64,000 bases of DNA from Rheinheimera pacifica (GTDB lineage Bacteria > Pseudomonadota > Gammaproteobacteria > Enterobacterales > Alteromonadaceae). The notes under the pieces were generated by a model. It did no database searches, was not told where the DNA came from, and saw nothing but the letters and a program-made list of their open reading frames with translations. The stretch spans positions 248,001-312,000 of the forward strand of contig NZ_JANUEM010000003.1 in NCBI RefSeq assembly GCF_024809855.1. The letters run 5' to 3'. Of the stretch, positions 62,301 through 64,000 are shown piece after piece. The position numbers were made by a program, and so were the translations under genes. The stretch's first letter is position 1, and the number at the start of each line of letters is the position of its first letter.

Positions 62301-64000
62301 AACAACAACAGCAGCAACTGGCTCTGGCCGAAGCGAATGCAGCGTTTGATTTGCAGCAGGATCTGATGCTGCGTGTGAAACTGCTTAAAATTGCTGAGGC
62401 GGAACATCTGTTATTGCTAACCGTGCACCATATTGTAGCCGATGGCTGGTCTATGGGACTGCTGGCAGAAGAGTTTGTCCGCCTGTATGACGCTTTCAGC
62501 CAGGGCCAGAGTGACCCGTTACCGCCACTACCGGTGCAGTATACTGATTTTGCTGTCTGGCAGCGTGAATGGCTGGCCGGTGATCTGCTGCAGCAACAAG
62601 TGGATTTCTGGCGTCAGACACTGGCTGGAGCACCAGCGGTACACAACCTGCCGCTGGATAATGCCCGCCCGGCTACCCAAACCTATAACGGTGCCTGGCT
62701 GGATACCAGCCTGGATCAGGCTACTCTGGCCGGGTTAAAACAGCTGGCACAGCAGCATGACGTTACATTGTTTATGCTGTTACAAACTGCGTTTGCCGTG
62801 CTGGTCAACCGTTTCAGTAATGAAACCGACATTGTGATGAGTAGCCCGGTTGCCAACCGGCGGCGCGACGAACTGAACCATCTGGTCGGCTTCTTTGTTA
62901 ATACTCTGGTACTGCGTAACGATTTTTCTGCTGATCCTGCTTTCAGTACTGCGCTGGCACAGGCGCGTCAGGCACATCTGGATGCACAGAGTAACCAGGA
63001 TGTGCCGTTTGAACTGTTGGTAGAGCAACTTAACCCGCAGCGTAGCCTGAGCTACAGCCCGTTATTCCAGCTGATGTTTGTGCTGCACAATAACCAGCAG
63101 GTTGAAGCCGATTCCAGCCAACTGGATATCACAGCGCAACGTAGCCGGGCGGCACTGGCCAAGTTTGATCTGACACTGATAGCGATGGAGACCGACACCG
63201 GGCTGCAGCTTAACTGGGAATACAATACCGATCTGTTTGCAGCGCAGAGTATCAGCCGTTTTAACCGCTGTTTTATTCATCTGCTACATAGCATTATTCA
63301 GGATCCGGCTGTAACGGTATCCAGACTGCCATTGTCAGGTGAGGTGTTATTGGCAGAAGTACCTCCGGCGGTGCCCGTCGGGATCAGCAGTATCAGCCAG
63401 TGTATTGCACAGCAGGCAGCGCTTACGCCGACCGCAACAGCATTGGTTGCCGGTACGCAATGCTACAGCTACCTTGAGCTGGAGCAGCGGACCAATCAAC
63501 TGGCACGCTGGTTACGTCAGCAAGGCGTTACAGCAGGTGAGCATGTTGGCGTGATGCTACCGCGGCAGGCCGAAGTTGTGCTGGCATTTGTCGCATTGTT
63601 AAAACTCTGTGCCGTGTATACGCCGCTGGATGCCAAATCACCGCTGGATCGCTTACAGCAGATTAGCGGCAATGCCGGTATCAGGCGGATACTGACCACT
63701 GCTGAGTTGCAGCAACCTCTGTCAGACGGGGTACAGCAACTTATATGCAGCACTGCGCAGTTGCAGACACTGGATAACAGCGCGCTGACGGATGTCAGCC
63801 ATAGTGCAGATCACCCGGCATATTTAATTCATACCTCCGGTTCTACCGGTATACCTAAAGGTGTGCTGGTGCCGCACCGCACTATACTGGCGTTGCTGGC
63901 GCACCAGCAACAAGGTGCTGCACGCTTATCTGCGGCCATGCCAACACTGATGTTCTCGTCATTGCAGTTTGATGTGTCGGTACAGGAAATGGCGACGGCG
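41399..64000 (+). CDS. Giant NRPS: A-T-(C-A-T)x6-C-A..., continues beyond window
   Basis: One open frame of 7,534 codons with no stop. The start is GTG 41399 with AAGGG 8 bp before it; the frame is closed upstream by TGA at 41345 and has no ATG alternative. It begins directly with an A domain, so it is an initiating enzyme without N-acylating C domain. Carrier serines (GGHS) are at residues 540, 1587, 2613, 3659, 4697, 5759 and 6820. All seven visible C domains have an intact HHxxxDG and L-type openings, and there are no E, MT, Cy, KS or TE domains. Pocket readings: A1 D-A-E-D-V-G-A-I-S (basic, Lys-like); A2 D-A-F-V-V-G-A-I-A (hydrophobic, unassigned); A3 and A5 D-A-Q-D-L-G-L-V-N (Gln); A4 D-A-L-W-L-G-G-T-F (Val); A6 D-V-Q-F-I-A-H-V-V (Pro); A7 T-R-W-V-F-S-L-S-D (beta-Ala-like, no Asp235); A8 is cut off after the D-V-Q start. 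Substrate calls are by motif memory, not computed. Confidence 0.97.
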   Translation, partial: MINEAKSAIYGNFCNVSACFPAAIAVISETGTVSYEQLTKEADFCAAQLAVLGVKQGDAVGVMLEKSARYIAVYLAVCKLDAVFVPLDTQAPAERTRYMVQDAGLALLVSNEPEIHSGLFSVSSSDLAGNDNVVDLKDNYKNYAIGGYIIYTSGSTGQPKGVLVANQALSAHIQQISARFALSAEDALLHVNAFTFDAALELLWLGLLHGCCLHLKQVGQLGIPEFYRYSIAHRITVTDVPPAYLMLLLEGAAAETYWAGSSLHTVVVGGDVLPRQVIERWQQLALFERCRLYNAYGPTETVISASYHELSAADLQASSVAIGKVVEPRLYKVVPVDGFAAHEGELHLGGSCLALGYINKHEQTEAAFYHDAQGRWYRTGDIVTRDTAGLLRFICRRDKQVKVRGFRVEVAEIENQLNAHPAVAEAVVIKLAEQDSLAAFMRPAGTQQPVWSELSDWLADKLPRFMLPSAGVWLAALPLLSSGKVDRQQLAGFKPERPELPTQQLAATALEAELAQLWQEILGCDAVSVVHSFAELGGHSIQLTRMLARLQQQYGVELNFARFAAYSSIRKLAGWLESQQVQRQAVLQAMPLPERYALSAAQQRMWLSHSLSAGQQTDNVQSVVYFSKALDVTALQQALTALVQLQPQLRTRFVLDTADNDLWQETLPVPADILTMRDWSADEHATTQLGDYIQAKSRKGFDLSAGTLFDAELLSLSSQQVLILTCHHIITDGWSMDLLLEQLAGFYNQYSAAQQPGPVPAAPWHYANYVQWQQQWLQTDAAASQRRFWLQQLQGVPSLHSLNTDYVRPQQQSYAGRQLTVPLSESASATVRQLCQELDASPFSVLQTLFSVLIARFSATDDVVVGTPVANRRQPEFEDIAGFFVNSLPLRLPLSMQHSLADTLQQARQYLLTVLDHQDLPFDDIVELIKPERSLSYHPLFQLMFSYRDAGYSGELTIFDGVTATLAESASVAAKFDLTLEVVAGPAGFQCNWTYATDLYAEATIQALAGSYRYLLQTVTEQLNRPLAELALMPADGITADSMRQDCADSSELGQQLAAVAAQYPDKLALQLNGEQLSYRQLDQQSSQLAHYLLAQGVQPEQIVAVCTERSLQGIIAIMAVLKAGAAYLPIDPAYPPERIRHMLSDSGCQLVLTQQQLQHKLTDNIRSLLLDQLVLQDYPQSLPDVTMQPEQLAYVIYTSGSTGKPKGTLLQRGALLQLALSLQQPLQLSPQSRVLQYATVSFDAATFEWIMAFCSGASLHLCDETQRLDMLALEQKLLAEHITHAVLPPALLAHLACRDDYALQVLVVGGEACNEQQAWRWAERYTLLNAYGPSECTIAVTLGRILPQQRITLGQTLPTARLYVLDDALQPLPAGAVGELYIGGPAVGRGYLNRPELTAQSFISNPFNAGERLYKTGDLVRLTAAQECQFIGRKDHQVKLRGYRVELGEIEACLSRQPQVREAAVLLQQDSSAQPALVAYYVLHASSDITDSKTTEQQLRAALAEQLPAFMVPAYFIALTALPRSVNGKLDRKALPLPDWRVADTDFIAAATATERCLQQIWAEFLQLGSQQLSVGANFFALGGHSLLAARVVSAIVQQGYPQCSIRHLFEQPTIAQLAAWLDQHSAVTAAVSPVLSAKAGVASPAQQQMWLLCQLEQQAAAYHIPLSIRLTGAVDRARLEQALLQLISRHDILRTVYRQQQEHLAVAELPVPATMLQYAELSAQQPESDWLAAENDTMALAPFDLAADYPIRAKLLYLGPQRYQLLLCLHHIAADGHALGLLLDELAALYNGDSLAAVTISYGQYTAWLQQDDVAAALKQQGQYWQQQLAELPLLHQLVTDFSRPAQQQYRGDIVRAELDKPMLSALSRLAVQQQTTLYQVLQSSFAVLLARYSQHSDIVMGTPVANRNEDWQQGLVGYLVNTLVVRSHIDLSHSFTAQLAQDKQRHAAMLANQQYPFEQLVEMLNPERSLSYHPLFQIMFSFRQQSGNGPRFNQLDCTMDDSPAGIAKFDLTLDVVQHDNRVQLNWEFDSALFTVASIEQLSQTFITLLQQLLSRPEAALASLALADITTQPCSALQAVSSYRSLVSRLVAYAADHGDAVALVSGDVQWSYAELVAQIAQRARYLVSQGVQAGDIVGVWQQRDTALVINLLAIQQAGGAYLPFDDSTPPGRVAQIIRQAGVRYLFSDRPLSDREDVPEGVQLLQLDGAAGTEVVLPQVNAEQAAYVLFTSGSTGEPKGVVISQGNLSHLCDSMAQLLSGYALAGSRFAWRAPVVFDASVQALALLGEGICLHVLSDEQRKDPQQMLSYFAAQQIDWVDTTPSLSDVLLEQCEAGQALPNQLIGGEAIRAELWRKLVEHNSKYQRVAYNLYGPTECTVNSSACLIAGERPQLGEALSGVSLYVLDDALQAVPEGARGELYIGGAGVGQGYLGQPQLTAASFIANPFGAGRLYKSGDLVRYNSLGELEYLQRRDEQLKVRGYRIEPAEIEAQLCKAAGVQQALVLVHQQVLVGYVVSTDALDVDAVRRVLLQVLPEYMVPAHVLVLESVPVNVNGKVDRKALPLPEQVAGEGYVAPKGEVERYLAQLWSQLLQRDEAGIGRTSNFFRLGGHSLLAARMVAAVNQARQIQLKLRHVFEFARLEQLAQLIAQQQQTSQTAQQPLQKAATAEYYPLSAAQASIWHQCQILQDSSIYNMPLQLTLEGDLDHTAFDAAVTALFQHQHILRTVYRQYDAGVYQQVTALPAVLWRSTDLSALAAGAQQQALAELQLQHAAYPFDLANDLMLQLQLVRLSARQHCLLLNLHHIAGDGWSVKLLLQQLADSYNAVCQGRPLPLATDDTLQYSDYAVWQQQTDTAGHDTFWQQQLQDAPALHSLPTDSPRPATSSYNGAVCRLRFSPQQAKPLQQLASEYQCSSFNLYHAVFAALVARLSNERRVVTAVALANREQAGLETMPGFFVNTLVMVHDIDLSQSFISQAQQGQQQLSQLLSHSISFEQLVELINPARSLSHHPLFQLMFNYIGADLQAAEHWHQLDVQLQEAELNKAKFDLSLTVAEQPDGSVLLELEYATDLFSAITAERMLNSYQQALTTLLQQPQAAQSQLCLDGAAGLDNSVADTQLALCRYSLAQAFAHWAEHTPEHIALCYQQRQLSYAALADNAELLAAQLQQAGVVAGDRVALLLPRSVELIIALLAINQAGAAYVPLDPDAPASRNRFILQDSQASVLLSCNALAQQLPDAAVPVLMLEQLQPATEAFATVAVQPDDLAYIMYTSGSTGQPKGVAVPQQAILRLVKLADYMVLDQDTVFLQAGSVAFDAATLEIWGPLLNGGTLVLYPDAVVSVSGIEQAVATYRVNSLWLTAAVFERFALQSVQSLPALRYLLTGGDVVSAQAVTAIYRRQPELTIINGYGPTENTTFTLCYPIPRQFDASTVPLGTAIAGGEVIVLDQYGSVQPAGAIGELYCRGLGLAQGYWQQPELTTEKFVQLEHGSIAGRWYRTGDLVYRCAEGLLHFVGRADQQLKIRGFRIEPGEIEQQLLQCAGVEQAVVLSRLNRLQEKELVAYLVSDSEQPDLAQIRTSLAAKVPSYMVPAHFMLLDELPVTANGKIDRRALPAVTESATDVLMPVSATEQQLHLLWAEALQLNPAELSVEANFFALGGHSLLAGKLLGRISQHWQRALTLRDLFEHSTIRQLAAFIDSKAVRQQTILNRVQRAERNPVSAAQKRMWFVCQFAQAGRSYLIPAQFDIQGQLQPQLLCQAIDVLIARHEILRSQYRQDDDGELYLHISAAATGVCRFTDLTAVSAAQQQAELEQLRQANAGEAFDLGSELMLRANLVQLQPQQYVLLLCLHHIAADGWSMDLLFAELSELYQQLLQGQQPAQHNQALQYLDYACYLQQSEQQQQLAAQQDYWCKLLQDLPLVHNLPLDYPRPAEQKFNGSVVRGQLTAEQTGTLQQFARQQHSTPFVVLQTLFALTLARFSGENDIVIGSPVANRQRPETEQMLGLFVNSLLFRTRIDTSVALTTLLQQQQQQAEQSFARQDLPFEQLVEVLNPERSLSYHPLFQILFNYLDKNWAEPALTLPQTQVSICHSDELVAKFDLSLTVVEQHSGGLLLELEYDSALFCQQTVAGLLQCFCRYSAALLQQPAQSVRQLWAAVTLDVNTAEQAVAPFHSLLSRLTGYARLEGNAIALVSGDVQWSYAELVAQIAQRARYLVSQGVQAGDIVGVWQQRDTALVINLLAIQQAGGAYLPFDDSTPPGRVAQIIRQAGVRYLFSDRPLSDREDVPEGVQLLQLDGAAGTEVVLPQVNAEQAAYVLFTSGSTGEPKGVVISQGNLSHLCDSMAQLLSGYALAGSRFAWRAPVVFDASVQALALLGEGICLHVLSDEQRKDPQQMLSYFAAQQIDWVDTTPSLSDVLLEQCEAGQALPNQLIGGEAIRAELWRKLVEHNSKYQRVAYNLYGPTECTVNSSACLIAGERPQLGEALSGVSLYVLDDALQAVPEGARGELYIGGAGVGQGYLGQPQLTAASFIANPFGAGRLYKSGDLVRYNSLGELEYLQRRDEQLKVRGYRIEPAEIEAQLCKAAGVQQALVLVHQQVLVGYVVSTDALDVDAVRRVLLQVLPEYMVPAHVLVLESVPVNVNGKVDRKALPLPEQVAGEGYVAPKGEVERYLAQLWSQLLQRDEAGIGRTSNFFRLGGHSLLAARMVAAVSRHFYCQLNVAQAFKTPVLAELASVISQLPKTEVMAAIQRQPADALLPLSYAQQRLWLVDQLEGSSAHYNMPFAYRLQGQLNVAALQAALAQLVEQHAILRTCIIKTADGPLQQRISAENYRTEVIDLSQDAAAGTALTQILQRYASMPFDLGTDYLLRSGIIQLASDLHILAFTLHHIAADGWSVGLLQQQLSTLYRQYCQADPVADGIVPDEAALQYADFAHWEQQWLTPARLQVQQQYWLKQLDAMPQLHSLPLDYNRPEQPAFAGQSCQRHLAVADLQRFNTLCQQHGASLYMGLQAALALLLARLSQQSDIIIGTPVANRNQPELEQMLGFFANTLVMRLQCDSKMSFSQLLQHSRQVALDAYQYQQLPFEQLVAQLQKERSTAYAPLFQIMLVLHNQQQGDWQLAGLQLSEQQQTLAHSKFDLMLSVAEQTDGLELVWEYSTDIFAATTIEAWADSLLCVLQQVSRDSMLSLQAVPLLGSEQQQQLIQLAQGQATPAGGDLAALVQQQAQQQPEQVALRLGAEQLTYRELEQAANRYAHWLQQQGVAQGDIVALCLDRSISQILSVLAVLKLGAAYLPLDAELPAERLAYMLQDAQPVLLLTEQQFAGHFSSQIKQQLLDDTAVQAQIAAGLPTPVQLSRAITADDLAYILYTSGTTGQPKGVCQTQGTILHLVQAQQLPQALVTLQFTPLTFDVSVQELATAWATGSCLQLISSGQKTNLVQLAQLVQQLHIERLFCPPAVFSLLAEQALSQHLPLTALKQVIVAGEALFITDAISQFMQQHGNCRLWNHYGPTETHVVTAEQVTQLQAGQYAAIGLPVGDSCCLILDQQQQLVPRGAVGELYVGGPGVARGYLNLPQLTAERFVKLAIQAGTFYKTGDLVRWRADDKLQYLGRSDDQVKIRGFRVELADVTVALNQLTEVEQACVICLPDAAQHQQLVAYLVLTADSKWTADSAANIRAQLKALLPAYMIPAAFMPLAALPLTANGKVDKRALPAPEFNLQNETGAKAEGETELQLQQLWAELLKLPSEQISADSSFFALGGHSLLATRLLMLIQRTFGVELALRTVFEHDSIRRLARIIVQSQSVTQPEAQSEARLPALVVCTEDNQLVELSFAQERLWFMQQMSPQASQYNMALAMRLRGPLRQEALQQALDQLLQQHQSLRTRYIEQDGQVWQQVMPAAPLQLVLRDYSQPDTEQQRAVEQAIDQIAAKPFALTTDVLLRAELLLLGATEHVLLLCMHHIATDGASLAIFLQDLQQLYQAACQQKPAQLTPYKVQYRDFARWQRRNTGQQLQQAQDYWRKQLQGIPAVHSLPLDRPRSALNSYRGGVWSQQIPAADLNLLKQLARRYQVSDFMLLHAVFSVLLARLSNETDVVTGTPLAQRNQPELSRLMGIFLNTLVLRVDLAANPTLPQLLQQVKAVQLDAHQHAVMPFEKLVEMLNPQRSLTHTPLFQIMLNYNNNEQQPFSLYQTEVEMLSLGEVQNKYDLTLYADDSSGELNLNWVYDANLFEASTIQLAAAQFAHLLGQIQQAPEQPVLSHSWGVTWPEPEVLQPLPVSSVPALFSAVAQQNPHRTALQHAGQQLSYAELEQLSNQWAAYLQQHYALGSTARVAIAMPRDIQRIVAILAVVKCGAAYVPLSTELPAARVNYMAQAADVSLILSSSALADSYQWPAQVPLLITDNAEFSHAVAQCDATMPDYRNIRADGAAHIIFTSGSTGQPKGVAGTHAATLNRVLWMSGQYPFGRDEQCCHITSMAFTRAVWELWLPLLSGQTLHLIDRSEVKEPALLYSRLQQQRISRLVTAPSLLRSMLEYQQQKGLTLDALRYWFVSGEPLPASLAGKAIAELAPAELVNLYGSTEVMSDISYYNVSRRGTGDNMYVPIGQAIANTQLLLLDQQLQPVAAGAIGEIVVMGTNLALGYLALPEQTADKFIHTPLGRAYRTGDLGRFDWMGQLHCLGRIDDQIKIRGYRIELGEIEVQLLQDEQVRNTVVKVVGTAEDKQLIAYLLTDSTEPEQLTARLRDKLSRHLPDYMQPVYYHCMAEFALRPNGKVDRHQLPEVNWQQSGNYVAPQGDTEQRLAAIWCRLLRAEQVGRDDNFFRIGGHSLLATRLVNAVFAEFGTELSVKTIFEANTVALLAGVIERTQPARQQPVLRALQHPDNKAVLSYAQQRMWFMHQLDGDSGNYNIPMVYQLRGELDYTCLQQVFSRIFARHATLRTRFIEQDGVPLQWVRPQADFVLNITDLTGLPEAQRQQQQQQLALAEANAAFDLQQDLMLRVKLLKIAEAEHLLLLTVHHIVADGWSMGLLAEEFVRLYDAFSQGQSDPLPPLPVQYTDFAVWQREWLAGDLLQQQVDFWRQTLAGAPAVHNLPLDNARPATQTYNGAWLDTSLDQATLAGLKQLAQQHDVTLFMLLQTAFAVLVNRFSNETDIVMSSPVANRRRDELNHLVGFFVNTLVLRNDFSADPAFSTALAQARQAHLDAQSNQDVPFELLVEQLNPQRSLSYSPLFQLMFVLHNNQQVEADSSQLDITAQRSRAALAKFDLTLIAMETDTGLQLNWEYNTDLFAAQSISRFNRCFIHLLHSIIQDPAVTVSRLPLSGEVLLAEVPPAVPVGISSISQCIAQQAALTPTATALVAGTQCYSYLELEQRTNQLARWLRQQGVTAGEHVGVMLPRQAEVVLAFVALLKLCAVYTPLDAKSPLDRLQQISGNAGIRRILTTAELQQPLSDGVQQLICSTAQLQTLDNSALTDVSHSADHPAYLIHTSGSTGIPKGVLVPHRTILALLAHQQQGAARLSAAMPTLMFSSLQFDVSVQEMATA
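47717..49257 (+). repeat. 1,541-bp A-T duplication, copy 1 (module 3)
   Basis: Covers residues 2107-2620 of the giant NRPS, from the first strands of A3 (SGDVQWSYAEL) to a few residues past the carrier serine (GGHSLLAARMV). Reading both copies side by side I found no mismatch to 53969-55509, at a constant offset of 6,252 bp. Outside the block the sequences diverge at once, in the C-A linker on the left and in the second half of the T domain on the right. Confidence 0.95.
53969..55509 (+). repeat. 1,541-bp A-T duplication, copy 2 (module 5)
   Basis: Covers residues 4191-4704 (A5 and the front of T5). It has the same sequence as copy 1 at 47717-49257, including the substrate pocket, so both modules should load the same amino acid (Gln-like code). 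The C domains before the two copies (C3, C5) and after them (C4, C6) differ, so the unit that moved is A plus half of T and not a whole C-A-T module. Confidence 0.95.

Overview
The window looks like chromosome from a gammaproteobacterium of the Alteromonadales/Chromatiaceae kind (Rheinheimera or Alishewanella would fit). The reasons are the conserved divergent mltF-purL pair, OmpW, a DUF3300 protein, an OlsF-like ornithine-lipid acyltransferase, and moderate GC with Gln-rich proteins. The genus is an inference, not something read directly.

Left part (1-14.2 kb) is mostly housekeeping and envelope DNA: a 3'-truncated mltF, a 265-bp MITE-like nested palindrome in the mltF-purL gap, purL, a coupled pair coding for an HDAC-like deacetylase and a CoA-transferase/GNAT fusion, ompW, an unrecognised small secreted protein, a DUF3300 protein, and an olsF-like/LpxH-like pair. 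All genes here except purL are on the minus strand.

Right part (14.3-64 kb) is one large divergent nonribosomal peptide synthetase (NRPS) locus. A minus-strand operon of about 26.7 kb runs from 41078 down to 14357 and encodes NRPS1 (TubC_N-C-A-T), NRPS2 (C-A-T-C-A-T), NRPS3 (C-A-T-C-A-T), NRPS4 (C-A-T-E), an MFS exporter, a HlyD-type adaptor, a MacB-type ATPase and a MacB/FtsX-type permease. Intergenic gaps are 1 to 37 bp. On the plus strand a single ORF starts at GTG 41399 and stays open to the end of the window (7,534 codons). It encodes A-T-(C-A-T)x6-C-A..., starting with an A domain and no condensation domain.

Hand-read adenylation codes suggest, for the plus-strand enzyme: basic (Lys-like), unassigned hydrophobic, Gln, Val, Gln, Pro, beta-Ala-like, then a module whose visible code starts DVQ (Pro-like). 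For the minus-strand enzymes in gene order they suggest Gly, basic/polar, Val, basic/polar, Gly, Gly. The two Gln modules carry a 1,541-bp block that appears identical and spans the A domain to just past the carrier-protein serine.

The most unusual features are: (i) the terminal epimerization domain of NRPS4 has lost both catalytic residues and follows a Gly-coding module, where epimerization would be pointless; (ii) NRPS1 has an epimerization-type carrier motif (GGDS) but no E domain, and is followed by a D-specific-type C domain in NRPS2, again around a Gly module; (iii) the exact A-T duplication; (iv) an A domain without the usual Asp235. No thioesterase, MbtH-like protein, phosphopantetheinyl transferase or regulator is visible, so release and control functions must lie elsewhere or downstream.
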